Shown here one piece after another: positions 41,234 to 50,952 of a stretch of 60,077 bases of DNA. The position numbers and the translations under genes are program-made. Source of the stretch: Eubacteriaceae bacterium (GTDB taxonomy: Bacteria > Bacillota > Clostridia > Lachnospirales > Lachnospiraceae); contig CAJTFB010000025.1 of the NCBI GenBank assembly GCA_910575665.1, positions 1 to 60,077 on the forward strand, written 5' to 3'. The first letter of the stretch is position 1, and every line of letters begins with the position of its first letter. Under the pieces are notes generated by a model, which made no database searches, was not told the DNA's origin, and saw only the letters and a program-made list of their open reading frames with translations.

Positions 41234-43180
41234 TTAACACTGTTGTTGTACATATTGGATAAACTCAGACTCCGGCACTGGCTTGGAAAAATAATATCCC
41301 TGAAGATAATCGCAACCCATCTCTGTCAATTTATCCTGATGCTCTTCATTCTCAACGCCCTCTACCACCACCTGCAGGTTCAACCGCTTGGCAAGATCGA
41401 TGCTGCTCTCTAATGTGATCATCGCCTTTTCATTTTCAAAAGCTCCCCACAAAAGGCTCTTGTCAATCTTGACAATACGAAAAGGAAATTTGTATAAAAA
41501 GCCGATATTTGAGTATCCGGTTCCGTAATCATCCAGAGAAAAACCTATTCCCTTCTGGTTCAGGGCAGATACATTGTCCTGAAACGCTCCCATCTGAGTT
41601 ACCTCAGCGGTCTCCGTGATCTCCAGATTGATCTGGTCTGGCTCTACCCCGTACTCCGCCATGATATCCCAGAGCCGCTTGTGAAGCCTCTCCTGCATAC
41701 ACTGCACCACAGACAAATTCACCTCAATAAAACGGATGCCATACTGTTCCAGTCCATGGGCCCGGATAAACTGACAAACAGATCGAAAGGCAAACTCCCC
41801 AATCTTCATAATAAGTCCATTCTGTTCCGCGATGGGAATAAATTCCTCTGGGGATATGAAACCGTGTTCTGTATTTTTGAGACGGATCAGCGCTTCCGCC
41901 GATACCACACGTTTTTCTTCCACCGAATAGATCGGCTGGTAATACATCTCAAATCCATCCTGATCCACCGCTTCCTGAATCAGCTTCTGCACCAACAGAC
42001 TCCGTGCCACCGCCCCGATCTTCATATCCTTCATCGTCAGTACCGGATGATCGATGAGACGGGAATAATCATTGATATAGTCCAGACACTCTTTCAGCTT
42101 TCCCGCCTGATTGAGCTCTTCTTCTTTTCCCCAGGAAAACATGCCGATATGGTAAGCACACCGGATCTGATTGTCTCCGATCTGCCATGCCCCACTGAAC
42201 CTCTCATTCAGACGCTGCAAGGCGCTGTCTGCCGCCTCCTGCCCAAAATCTTTCTTAAAGGCAAGCAAAAACTGGCTGTTAGTATAATGAAATACATACC
42301 CTTGGGGAAATGCTTCCTGCAGATACAAAATAACGGTTCGGGCCAGCCTCTCCTGAAAATCCTTTCCCAAGGTAACCCGGTACAACTGAAAATCATGAAC
42401 CTTGATCACAAAAAGATACCGTCGGCCGATCCAGTTTAAATTGCTTTCAATAATATCCATAAAAGCATGACGGTTCAGCACCTTAAAGTCCTCGTCATAA
42501 AAGTCAGCTAATTTCGCTGTGGAAAAAAACAAGATCATGAGCGCCACCGTGACACCAAAACATTCCACCAGAAGCTTCGGATAAAAATACTGAACCCCGG
42601 CGCTTACGATACAAAGCGTAATATAAAAATATGTAACCACCCTCTGAAGCCAGGATAATCTTTCCCGATATTTGCTGATCATAATAAGAGATAACAAAAC
42701 ATAAAACAACACAACTGCATAAACGATCAGCAGCAGAGAGCCTCGATAATACTTAAAGTTCTCATCTAGACGAAAGATCCAGCCCGTCCAGAAATTCGAT
42801 ACCACCAATACAAAAATACCCGCCATGGGAAGACAGGTAATGATCTGGAGCCACCGTTTTCCTACGCCATACTGATCCGCCATAAAACAGCAATAGAAGA
42901 AAAAGGCAAATGCCGTCACACTGTGCAGTAGAAAATAGCACAGATGGGACCCATACAAAATCTGATAGATAAAAGGCAGAGTAAGCTTCGACCCGATCAC
43001 ATTGATGATATCCATACCGATAACCAGAAAATGGCTCAGCAACATGACTTTCAGCATTCGGTTCTGCATATTATTGATGTGTTTGATCATATAAAAGGAT
43101 ATAATCAACACCGACATAACAATTAGAGAAGCATAATCAAAATATATGATATAGTTCATATTGGCGTAATCCAATCTCAT
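41234..43180 (-). CDS. EAL-domain c-di-GMP phosphodiesterase with degenerate GGDEF
   Basis: 648 residues. Seven or so helices occupy residues 1-220 as a probable sensor. A GGDEF-like domain (about 235-385) has TNSQF where GGDEF should be, so it is not a cyclase. The EAL domain (about 390-645) has all catalytic features: EALIRL, NLSV, EITET, DDYGTGYSN, KIDKSL, VEGVE and LQGYYFSKP. It should therefore hydrolyse c-di-GMP, with the sensor controlling it. It precedes the glycan cluster on the same strand but its promoter is separate. A role in controlling surface polymer or motility is likely. Confidence 0.9.
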   Translation of the reverse strand: MRLDYANMNYIIYFDYASLIVMSVLIISFYMIKHINNMQNRMLKVMLLSHFLVIGMDIINVIGSKLTLPFIYQILYGSHLCYFLLHSVTAFAFFFYCCFMADQYGVGKRWLQIITCLPMAGIFVLVVSNFWTGWIFRLDENFKYYRGSLLLIVYAVVLFYVLLSLIMISKYRERLSWLQRVVTYFYITLCIVSAGVQYFYPKLLVECFGVTVALMILFFSTAKLADFYDEDFKVLNRHAFMDIIESNLNWIGRRYLFVIKVHDFQLYRVTLGKDFQERLARTVILYLQEAFPQGYVFHYTNSQFLLAFKKDFGQEAADSALQRLNERFSGAWQIGDNQIRCAYHIGMFSWGKEEELNQAGKLKECLDYINDYSRLIDHPVLTMKDMKIGAVARSLLVQKLIQEAVDQDGFEMYYQPIYSVEEKRVVSAEALIRLKNTEHGFISPEEFIPIAEQNGLIMKIGEFAFRSVCQFIRAHGLEQYGIRFIEVNLSVVQCMQERLHKRLWDIMAEYGVEPDQINLEITETAEVTQMGAFQDNVSALNQKGIGFSLDDYGTGYSNIGFLYKFPFRIVKIDKSLLWGAFENEKAMITLESSIDLAKRLNLQVVVEGVENEEHQDKLTEMGCDYLQGYYFSKPVPESEFIQYVQQQC

Positions 43181-43209
43181 CTCTCCTTCTCAAAGCAACA
43201 GAATTCATT

Positions 43210-44376
43210 CTACAATCCATATTTATTTTCCAGCATATCAACGATCCGTTTTGCTGACCTTCCATCCACATAAGAATGGAACATCTCCTTTGCGCGCATT
43301 CGCTCTGTTCTGCTGGTATCTATTCCCTCCGCTGTATCCCGGATAAAGCGGGTGAGATCTTCTATATTTTCAACATAAAATCCCTTGATAAATGCTTTAT
43401 AATCTGGAAACGCCGGAGTAAAATGCTGAAAATATTCCTCTCTGTCTTCAATGGTAAGCGCCACTGGCTGATCCGTCAGTAAGTAGTCAAAATACACAGA
43501 GGAATAATCGGTGATTAATCCCCCTGAATTTGCCAAAAGCTCATATAGTGTCATCTGGAAATCTTCAAGATACGAATCGTCTGCAATCCTTATATGTGTC
43601 AACCCGCTGTCCCGGAACAGGGACAACTCCTGAACCGGATGGGGCCGGAACAGAACAAGGACATTTTTCTCACAGAGTACCCGGTGAAAAACCTCCAGCT
43701 CTTCTTTGTCGTGGATACAGGGCATGCCATAGGGATATTCATTTGCCATGGCTCCCTCCAAATGCCGCCGATGCTGACGGTAGGTCGGCATCCAGACAAT
43801 CACCCTGCGGTAATCCGCCACCGTTTCCTTCCACATCGGACAGGAAGGCAGATTTACCAGCACATCATTTCGCGGATAACCCAGATAGCATAAATTCTGT
43901 TCCGGGACAAGAATCTGCTCTGTATAGATTTCTTTCCAAAACTGTGACAAAACCAGGTATTTGTCACAGTCTCCAAACTTTCTGCTATAATTCAGATCTA
44001 TCTTCACCGGCATGCCATGCCCTAGATGAATACGAATCTGCCCTTTTCTCCGCTTGTAGATAAAGGAATTGCAGTCAATAATATACTTTGACGTGTTCAG
44101 GACATACGTCCTGCGGATCGTCTCTTTCAATCCTCCAGGCTCATTTTCAAAAACAGACACCCCTTCGGGAAGTTCGGGCACTTCACCACCGCGAAAGGTC
44201 TTCATCCAATACAGACGATACCGTTTCAGCATCCCCCGCCTCAAAAACTCCTGGTATAAGGCAAGAGAATTATCCGAAAAATCCGGATGACTCTCAAAGA
44301 TAACAGCCCTTCTCAATGGAAGGATTCGAAAGATTAAAATAAATAACTTTTTTATTATTTTTCCCAAATTTTCCAT
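43210..44376 (-). CDS. CDP-glycerol:glycerophosphate transferase (TagF/TagB-like)
   Basis: 388 residues, single glycosyltransferase-B type domain of the Glyphos_transf family. Marks: HLGHGMPVKIDLNYSRKFGD (about 130-150, with the conserved HGMP in place of HGTP), LGYPRND (about 180), VIWMPTYRQHRR (about 205), LFRPHPVQ (about 260), and the catalytic site LITDYSSVYFDYLL (about 305). Such proteins transfer glycerol- or ribitol-phosphate from CDP-polyols. It has no good ribosome site and starts two bases after the dehydratase gene stop, so translation is coupled. A second, longer family member is at 55317. Confidence 0.9.
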   Translation of the reverse strand: MENLGKIIKKLFILIFRILPLRRAVIFESHPDFSDNSLALYQEFLRRGMLKRYRLYWMKTFRGGEVPELPEGVSVFENEPGGLKETIRRTYVLNTSKYIIDCNSFIYKRRKGQIRIHLGHGMPVKIDLNYSRKFGDCDKYLVLSQFWKEIYTEQILVPEQNLCYLGYPRNDVLVNLPSCPMWKETVADYRRVIVWMPTYRQHRRHLEGAMANEYPYGMPCIHDKEELEVFHRVLCEKNVLVLFRPHPVQELSLFRDSGLTHIRIADDSYLEDFQMTLYELLANSGGLITDYSSVYFDYLLTDQPVALTIEDREEYFQHFTPAFPDYKAFIKGFYVENIEDLTRFIRDTAEGIDTSRTERMRAKEMFHSYVDGRSAKRIVDMLENKYGL

Positions 44377-44378
44377 AA

Positions 44379-46349
44379 TTAATGCGGAAGTTTCTTGCTG
44401 GATTCATAAAACTCTGTAAATTTGTGATCCAGGCTCTTTTTCTCCCGTCTTCGTTCCTCTTCTTTTATGTGATAGGTAGGTACGAGATCTGAAATGATTT
44501 CTTTGATATTAGGAACCTCGCTGTATACCTCTTCATACAATCGCTCCAGTTGATCAAAAAATGCAGCTTCATCAAACTGAATTGGTTTACCAATATGAAT
44601 CAGGGCATTTTCCGTCTCCATCAGCCCCTCCTCATCCATAAGAATCTCCTCGTACAGTTTCTCTCCCGGACGAAGCCCGGTGTAAACGATCTTAATATCC
44701 TCATCGGGAACATATCCGGAGAGCTTGATCAGGTTTCTGGCAAGATCATCAATCTTCACCGGTTCTCCCATATCAAGGACGAAAATCTCACCACCCTTGG
44801 CAAAGGCCCCCGCCTGCAGAACCAGGGAAACCGCCTCCGGTATCGTCATAAAATACCGAATGATGTTCTTATCTGTCACCGTCACCGGTCCTCCCGCCTC
44901 GATCTGCTTTTTAAACAACGGAATCACGCTTCCATTGCTGCCTAGAACATTTCCAAACCGGACTGCCACAAAATCCGTAGAGGATTGCCGATTCAACCCC
45001 TGTACGATCATTTCACAGATCCTTTTGGAAGCCCCCATGATATTCGTAGGATTCACTGCCTTGTCAGTAGAGATCAATACAAACTTTTTGGCGCCGTACT
45101 TATCCGCCGCCAGGGCTGTCTTATAGGTACCAAATACATTATTTTTGATCGCCTCATTCGGGCTGTCCTCCATCAGCGGCACATGCTTGTGGGCCGCAGC
45201 ATGATAGACGATATCCGGTCGGTATTGCTCAAAAATCTTATCCACCCGGCTAGTGTTGCGCACAGAACCGATCAGAACTTCCAGATGCATATGGGGATAC
45301 TTTGCCCGGAGCTCCTGCTGGATGTCGTAGGCATTGTTTTCATACACATCAAAAATGATCAACATCTTGGGCCGATTTGCCGCCAGCTGCCGGCAAAGCT
45401 CGCTGCCTATGGAGCCACCCCCACCGGTGACCAGCACCACTTTATTTTTCACATAACCGGTGATGGATTTCAGGTTGGTCTCCACCGGCTCCCGCCCTAA
45501 CAGGTCTTCAATCTGCACTGGACGAAGCTTTTCTACCGCCGCCTCGCCATTCACAAACTGATACACCCCTGGAAGGATCTTTAACTCCGCCCCGGTCTGC
45601 TGGCACAGCTCCAGGATCTCTTTCACATCCTTTTTCGGCGCACTGGGCATGGCCAGCACGATCTCATCGATGGCAAAATACTTCGCCGCATCCAGGATCC
45701 GTTCTCTACCGCCGATCACCTTCACACCGTTGATAAACGTGTTGTGCTTGGCTTTGTTATCGTCGATGATACAGCAAATATTGCTATCCAATTTCTTGCT
45801 CATCTTCAGCTCATTGATCACGATATTACCGGATTCTCCCGCTCCAATCACCATCGTATTGCGCATCCCTACGCCATGGACATTTTCGTTGTACAAAAGT
45901 CGGATAATCCGGTAGGAAAACCGGACGCCCAGCGTCATAATAAACAGGAGCAGTAGATAGATCACAAAATAAGATCTCGGCAGTCTCCGGTAGGTTCCAA
46001 ATACCGTCAGAAAGTGGACCACCGCGGACAGTGCACATGCCACGGCAATATTTAAAACCTCTCCGAGACTGGCATAGCGCCAAAGGCTGTTATACAGACG
46101 GAACAGGGCAAAGATCAACAACGTGATCAGGGTATTGATAATGATAAGTTCTTGCAGCGTCGTCACATATCCCTGGGGATAATCCGACGTGATACCGCTT
46201 TTTATGAACCTGTCCCATCTCAGCTCATAGCGGATAAACAACGCCGCAAAAGAACACAGGTTAATACAGGCTGCGTCCCAGACCACCAGCAGAATCCGAT
46301 AGATCATGGACAGTCTGCCACTTTCCACATATTTTTTAAACCAGAGCAT
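44379..46349 (-). CDS. CapD/FlaA1-type nucleotide-sugar dehydratase/epimerase
   Basis: 656 residues. Four N-terminal helices (about 15-135) are followed by a CoA_binding-like Rossmann segment (about 140-250, VIGAGESGNIVINEL) and the main SDR domain: GGGGSIGSELCRQL (about 312-325), HAAAHKHVPLMEDSP (about 385), STDKAVNPTNIMGASKR (about 430) and RFGNVLGSNGSV. Soluble and membrane members are UDP-GlcNAc 4,6-dehydratases or C5/C4 epimerases that supply a modified sugar for glycan synthesis. The gene starts with GGGAGG in place and has a strong promoter shared back to back with the wzy-like gene. Confidence 0.92.
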   Translation of the reverse strand: MLWFKKYVESGRLSMIYRILLVVWDAACINLCSFAALFIRYELRWDRFIKSGITSDYPQGYVTTLQELIIINTLITLLIFALFRLYNSLWRYASLGEVLNIAVACALSAVVHFLTVFGTYRRLPRSYFVIYLLLLFIMTLGVRFSYRIIRLLYNENVHGVGMRNTMVIGAGESGNIVINELKMSKKLDSNICCIIDDNKAKHNTFINGVKVIGGRERILDAAKYFAIDEIVLAMPSAPKKDVKEILELCQQTGAELKILPGVYQFVNGEAAVEKLRPVQIEDLLGREPVETNLKSITGYVKNKVVLVTGGGGSIGSELCRQLAANRPKMLIIFDVYENNAYDIQQELRAKYPHMHLEVLIGSVRNTSRVDKIFEQYRPDIVYHAAAHKHVPLMEDSPNEAIKNNVFGTYKTALAADKYGAKKFVLISTDKAVNPTNIMGASKRICEMIVQGLNRQSSTDFVAVRFGNVLGSNGSVIPLFKKQIEAGGPVTVTDKNIIRYFMTIPEAVSLVLQAGAFAKGGEIFVLDMGEPVKIDDLARNLIKLSGYVPDEDIKIVYTGLRPGEKLYEEILMDEEGLMETENALIHIGKPIQFDEAAFFDQLERLYEEVYSEVPNIKEIISDLVPTYHIKEEERRREKKSLDHKFTEFYESSKKLPH

Positions 46350-46451
46350 TGCTCTTCCTCCCTTTCCGTCAATCCTTATTTGTCATATGGCGCCGCTACA
46401 CCACCAGAGGTTTTCCCTCTCTAACTCTCATTATTTTCCTTTTCTACAATT

Positions 46452-46480
46452 ATTATATAAAAAAAAGTTGAAAAAATCAA
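46452..46480 (-). promoter_or_regulatory. Promoter of the dehydratase/TagF-like operon
   Basis: Minus strand TTGATT (46475-46480), 17-base spacer, TATAAT (46452-46457). The -35 is one half of the palindrome GTTGA-AAAAA-TCAAC (46467-46481). Confidence 0.65.
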
Positions 46481-46509
46481 CATATGAGTGTATACTCACT
46501 AGAGTATAC
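46468..46509 (+). promoter_or_regulatory. Promoter and dyad of the wzy-like gene
   Basis: Plus strand TTGAAA (46468-46473), 17-base spacer, TATACT (46491-46496). The -10 lies in one arm of GTATACTC-ACTA-GAGTATAC (46490-46509), a perfect 8-bp dyad over the likely start of transcription. Confidence 0.65.
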
Positions 46510-46533
46510 TCTTAGGAAAAAGGGAGGATCATC

Positions 46534-47895
46534 ATGAAAATCAAATTACAACAGATTATCTGCTGTTATATTATCTTTTATGCTCTATATAGCGTTTCAA
46601 CCCGGTTTATACCAACAGCTGTGCTATGGGAAGGACCGGCGGCAGATATTTTATATAAGTCTATCATCATCGGAGGCGGGATTCTCTCGCTTTTTTGCCT
46701 GTATGTTTTGAGAAACAGCCGAAAACCGGATATCCAGACCATTCTTCTCGGTGTATTTATCCTGGTTCTCGGTGTATCTTCCCTACTGAATTACAAATAT
46801 GAACTGGCAGGTAATATTCTTAGTCTCGCCACCTTTGCCTCCCAGCTGATTCTTTTTTATTTTCTGCCAAAGATTCTTACGGAAAACAGGCTTGTGCGCT
46901 GTCTTCAACTCACAGCCCTTTTAACCTCTTTTTTTTGGAACATAGGCTGCATCGCATCTCTCTGGCAATATATAAGAAATATCCACTATACAATTTTGAA
47001 TCCAGAGGGACACAGAATTCGGCAGGGCATCGTTGACGGCAGGCTGTTTGGGTTATTTTCAGATCCGAATTTCGCCGCCTTTACTTCCCTGATCCTTATT
47101 CTCCTTCTGCTGTTTACGATCCGGAAGACCAGCTTTTTCCCATTAAAGATCTACGGCTGGACAAGTATCGCACTCAATATTTGTTATATCATTATGTCAA
47201 ACTCCAGAACGATCTTTATCGCAGCAGCGGGTACGATTTTATTTACCGTGGTTCTCATCACTTACAGGCAGCACCGCTCCAGAGAGGAAGTAACTCCGGG
47301 CAAATTTTTTGTTCAGAGTGCAAAGAGGGGGCTCATCACCCTGGTAGCCATGATCGCTGTCTACTCTCTGATCTTTTTCCCACTGCGTCAGATTGGACAG
47401 ATGCTGCAACCAGAACGCGCCGTAAATGACATGGTCCGCGAGGATGTGAATACCGATAACATCACCAATAACCGTTCTACTATATGGAAAAATTACCTGT
47501 CTCTGTATAAAGAAAAACCCCTATTTGGCTTTTCTGTCCGAAGTGCTCTTCCCTATGTGACAGACAAGTACCCGGACAGCTATCTGGCTAAAACTCAGTA
47601 CGTCACCCACAATGGCTATCTCTCCCTCCTAATGGAGACCGGAGCCGTTGGTTTTTGCGTGATGGGAACTTTTTTCCTTCTCGTTTTACTACAGTCCATA
47701 AAAAAACTCCGGCAAAAAGAAACAGTCAGAGAGAGCTACTTATTTTTTACCTCACTGACTGTATCCATCCTAATCTTTCTAATGTGTTTTCACGATGTGT
47801 TCTTTACGGTAAATATTGAGACCATGCTGCTTTATATCGCCGTCGGCTATCTCCAATGTGCCAACAAAGGAAGTTTGGCAGCACAGTCAGCCTGA
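46534..47895 (+). CDS. O-antigen ligase/polymerase-like (Wzy) membrane protein
   Basis: 453 residues, about eleven helices and a large extracellular loop (about 290-350) with NNRSTIWKNYLSLYKEKPLFGFS, typical of the Wzy_C/O-antigen ligase family. In a monoderm these proteins polymerise or attach glycan repeats on an undecaprenyl carrier. The ATG at 46534 has GGGAGG six bases upstream. It is the only plus-strand gene in this part of the cluster and its last nine bases overlap the end of the GT4 gene. Confidence 0.87.
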   Translation: MKIKLQQIICCYIIFYALYSVSTRFIPTAVLWEGPAADILYKSIIIGGGILSLFCLYVLRNSRKPDIQTILLGVFILVLGVSSLLNYKYELAGNILSLATFASQLILFYFLPKILTENRLVRCLQLTALLTSFFWNIGCIASLWQYIRNIHYTILNPEGHRIRQGIVDGRLFGLFSDPNFAAFTSLILILLLLFTIRKTSFFPLKIYGWTSIALNICYIIMSNSRTIFIAAAGTILFTVVLITYRQHRSREEVTPGKFFVQSAKRGLITLVAMIAVYSLIFFPLRQIGQMLQPERAVNDMVREDVNTDNITNNRSTIWKNYLSLYKEKPLFGFSVRSALPYVTDKYPDSYLAKTQYVTHNGYLSLLMETGAVGFCVMGTFFLLVLLQSIKKLRQKETVRESYLFFTSLTVSILIFLMCFHDVFFTVNIETMLLYIAVGYLQCANKGSLAAQSA

Positions 47896-48993
47896 CACCA
47901 TATCCTCGATCAGTGCCCGCCACTGGCTGAGGATTTTTTCTTTTCCGAATTCCCCAAGATTCCTGCCGGAACACTCTGACATCCGTACCCTCTTCTCCTG
48001 GCTGCACAGAAGATCATAGATCTGACACGCCATCTCTTCTGTGTCATAGGGCGGTATCAATATACCATCTGTTCCATTCTCTATGATCTCCCCCGGTCCC
48101 GACACGATATCAAAACTCACCAGTGGCAGATGATTGGCTTTCGCCTCCAAAAGAACCAGAGGAAGCCCCTCTCGGTAAGAGGTGAGCACATACATGCTGT
48201 GTCCCCGGTAACAGCGCTCCATCTCGTTGGTCAACCCCATAAGCTTTACATTTTCCTCTAGTCCCTCTTCCTGTATCCGCTGTTGGATCTCCTCCCACAG
48301 ATCTCCTTCCCCATATACTTCCCACACAAAATCTTTGGTCTTTTTTTGTAACGCCGCTGCCACATCTACCAGAAGGTCCATTCCTTTTTCCTTGGAAAAG
48401 CGTCCCGCTGTCAGTATCTTCCGGCTATCCGCATCATAATCCCCAGTCTCTCCTAGGATCACATCATCAATCCAATTGTAAATCGTAATGACCCGTCCCG
48501 GTGGATACCCAAATTTATCATAATACGCTTCCTCGCTCTGTCTGGTCAGTACCACCGTCCGTGTCGAATACCGGGAACCAATGGTTCTCATGATCCGCGC
48601 TGGCTTCTCGTTCCACTGGTTCAAGAGGGCTCCATGATCACAGAACACCTTTGGTATCTTCAATCTCCGTCCAAGCAGGCCTCCACACAGACCAGCATAG
48701 GCGCCTACATAAAACAAAAGATCGATACCTTCCTGGCGGCAGAAACGGCGAAATTTCTTTCCTGCTTTCAAAATCACATCCCGTATCCTCCCCTTGTAGG
48801 GCAGGATATTCTCATAATGAATGCCCTTTTCTAACGGATAGGCACACGCCGATTTCTCATGGATCAGGCTGATAATATAAATTTCGTACTCTTCGTCCTC
48901 TCTGGCAAGGACATTGGAAAGGTTTTGAAGCACCTGCTGGGCGCCTCCCCTGGTACTCATATCAAAATTTACAAAACCGATTTTTTTTTTCAT
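47887..48993 (-). CDS. GT4-family glycosyltransferase
   Basis: 368 residues from ATG at 48993; AAGGAAG lies seven bases upstream, and the longer frame (MEGRWI) has no site. GT-B fold. The N-terminal domain has FVNFDMSTRGGAQQVLQNL; the C-terminal donor domain has ILTAGRFSKEKGMDLLVD (about 195), VYGEGDLWEEI (about 230) and the signature YREGLPLVLLEAKANHLPLVSFD (about 275-297), with the E-x7-E pair in EGLPLVLLE. It likely adds a hexose or HexNAc to the surface glycan repeat. Confidence 0.9.
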   Translation of the reverse strand: MKKKIGFVNFDMSTRGGAQQVLQNLSNVLAREDEEYEIYIISLIHEKSACAYPLEKGIHYENILPYKGRIRDVILKAGKKFRRFCRQEGIDLLFYVGAYAGLCGGLLGRRLKIPKVFCDHGALLNQWNEKPARIMRTIGSRYSTRTVVLTRQSEEAYYDKFGYPPGRVITIYNWIDDVILGETGDYDADSRKILTAGRFSKEKGMDLLVDVAAALQKKTKDFVWEVYGEGDLWEEIQQRIQEEGLEENVKLMGLTNEMERCYRGHSMYVLTSYREGLPLVLLEAKANHLPLVSFDIVSGPGEIIENGTDGILIPPYDTEEMACQIYDLLCSQEKRVRMSECSGRNLGEFGKEKILSQWRALIEDMVSG

Positions 48994-49055
48994 AATCCAT
49001 CTTCCTTCCAAAATCCAACCTGGTGTCGCTAGCTCAACGAATCCATCGAGCTAAG

Positions 49056-50042
49056 CTAATCTCCCATGATTTTGTAATACAAATATAAAGCTCTTGTCCT
49101 CTGGCGCTTTATGAGATTCAACAAAAATCTGTCCTTTACCCCAAAACACTGCTTCCTGTCATAAAGCCCGCCCACGCTTTTCATTTTTCCCCATTTCCTC
49201 ATGTATTCCCGACAGGTTCCGGCGTCAAATCCAGATTTCCCCACCAGGGCATATAACTTATTTTTCACCGCTGTAAGATAAAAATGAGATAAAAATTCCG
49301 GATCTGGCTTTCCTCCACAATGATCCCAAAAAGCAGCCACACTCTGGAACAGCCGCTCCTCGATCTCCATGGAATCCTCCCGGAATTTGAACGAGAGGGA
49401 CTGATCATTCACATTGTGGTAAAAATACAACGCCTCTGGCAACAGGCTGATTTTCTCCGCCTGCTCCAGCACCTTCAGGTTAAACAGCAGATCCTCTCCT
49501 TTGTTGAGATCAAGAGGAAATGTCGCCTCTGCTTGCTCCAATACCCTCCTCCGGTACAACTTATTCCAGGGAACATGGATCAAAAACCGGGTAAAAAGAG
49601 AGGGAAACTGCTCCAGAATGCCCTCCCGCCCCTGCAGCAAAAGATCCGGAGGCAGAACTTCCCTCTTCTCTCTTTCGTTATAGTAGCCACAGATGACAAG
49701 ATCACTGTCATCCCGCTCCATACGTTCCACCAGACGACGGCAGGCATCCGGATACAGCATATCGTCACTGTCTGCAAACTGGATATACTCCCCCTGTGCC
49801 CTGGCAAGACCATAATTTCTCGCCGCCGATACGCCCTCATTTTTCTTCGTGAACACATGGAAATAAGAATAGTTTTTCTCATATTCCCGGCACAGTTCCA
49901 GACTTCCATCACTGGAACAGTCATCCACCACGATGACCTCCAACCCCTTATCATTCTGATTGATGATACTATCAAAACATTCTGCCAGCCGGTCCCTGGA
50001 ATTATAGACCGGAATAATAATAGACAGCAGACCTTTGTTCAT
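49056..50042 (-). CDS. GT2-family glycosyltransferase
   Basis: 328 residues. GT-A fold: SIIIPVYNSRDRLAECFDSI at the start, VVDDCSSDGSLEL (about 38), AARNYGLARAQGEYIQFADSDDML (about 75-98) with the DxD-type DSDD, and the later NKLYRRRVLEQ (about 160). A basic C-terminal end (LIKRQRTRALYLYY) may touch the membrane. It is the first of a GT2-LicD-LicD-GT2 group on the minus strand. Donor and acceptor sugars are unknown. Confidence 0.9.
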   Translation of the reverse strand: MNKGLLSIIIPVYNSRDRLAECFDSIINQNDKGLEVIVVDDCSSDGSLELCREYEKNYSYFHVFTKKNEGVSAARNYGLARAQGEYIQFADSDDMLYPDACRRLVERMERDDSDLVICGYYNEREKREVLPPDLLLQGREGILEQFPSLFTRFLIHVPWNKLYRRRVLEQAEATFPLDLNKGEDLLFNLKVLEQAEKISLLPEALYFYHNVNDQSLSFKFREDSMEIEERLFQSVAAFWDHCGGKPDPEFLSHFYLTAVKNKLYALVGKSGFDAGTCREYMRKWGKMKSVGGLYDRKQCFGVKDRFLLNLIKRQRTRALYLYYKIMGD

Positions 50043-50058
50043 CTTTCCCTCGTTCCTC

Positions 50059-50943
50059 TCATGGTTTTTCTGATATACGTTTCACTGGATAACTGGTTCC
50101 CCGATACTTTTTGTAACTGTTATGAACATCCACACACACGCCATCATGAGAGGGAACCTGCTTTTCCTCCGGCGGCAGTTCCATATAATTACCGAAGGCC
50201 ATTTTCAGATACGTGTCATAACCGACGGGAATGGGCAGCTTATAACCCTCAAAGTCTTTGTACACAGCAGATTCAAAGATCTCCCTGGGATACTCGTTGA
50301 CCATATAATTGTAACGCACACAGAGTTCTGTCACATAGCCGCAGTCGCGGATAGGATACCGAGACATATGACGCTCACAGATTCGCGCCATCCGCCACCG
50401 GTTCTTCCATCCCGGAACCAAGGCTAACATACACTTTCCGATAACATACAATAGCTTCCCCTTGCTGGTGGGCGCCTCCTGGTTGATGTAGATCTGATAA
50501 GCAAGCCCCCACAAAAGCTGGCATTTGCGCCTCCAGCGCGAAGAAGGACAACCGTCCAGAGGCAGGATCTCCAACCGGACGCCATGAGCCATATCAAGAT
50601 CCATCTGTCTCTCCTTTACAAAAGTGGTCTCCTCATCAGTGATCGCGGTAAGTTGGGATCGTAAAAATTCTGTTTCACTGGTCCGGCTCAGCCGGTACTT
50701 GCTTTCATCCATCTCCTGCTTCCACAGACGGCACATTTTCTCATAATCCTCCCTGGGCATAAATACGTCGATGTCATCATCCCAGGGAATAAACCCTCCA
50801 TGGCGTAGCGCGCCAATACAGCCGCCGCCGCACAGATAAAACAACAGATGATGTCTCTCACAAAATTCCTGAAACACCAGCGTGATCTCCAGACATTTTT
50901 TCTGAAGCTCTTTTAATTCTGCCAGCTCTTTTTCACTCAGCAT
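50059..50943 (-). CDS. LicD-family phosphotransferase, copy 1
   Basis: 294 residues. LicD signature near the N-terminus: CGGGCIGALRHGGFIPWDDDIDVFMPREDYEKM, quoted in part as GFIPWDDDIDVFMPREDY (about 52-69). LicD proteins move phosphocholine or other phospho-alcohols onto cell-surface glycans and hold a nucleotidyltransferase-type acidic site (DDDID). Close in length and sequence to the next gene. No choline kinase or CTP:phosphocholine enzyme is seen in the window, so the group transferred may instead be a polyol phosphate from CDP. Confidence 0.9.
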   Translation of the reverse strand: MLSEKELAELKELQKKCLEITLVFQEFCERHHLLFYLCGGGCIGALRHGGFIPWDDDIDVFMPREDYEKMCRLWKQEMDESKYRLSRTSETEFLRSQLTAITDEETTFVKERQMDLDMAHGVRLEILPLDGCPSSRWRRKCQLLWGLAYQIYINQEAPTSKGKLLYVIGKCMLALVPGWKNRWRMARICERHMSRYPIRDCGYVTELCVRYNYMVNEYPREIFESAVYKDFEGYKLPIPVGYDTYLKMAFGNYMELPPEEKQVPSHDGVCVDVHNSYKKYRGTSYPVKRISEKP

Positions 50944-50952
50944 AGTTTATCC

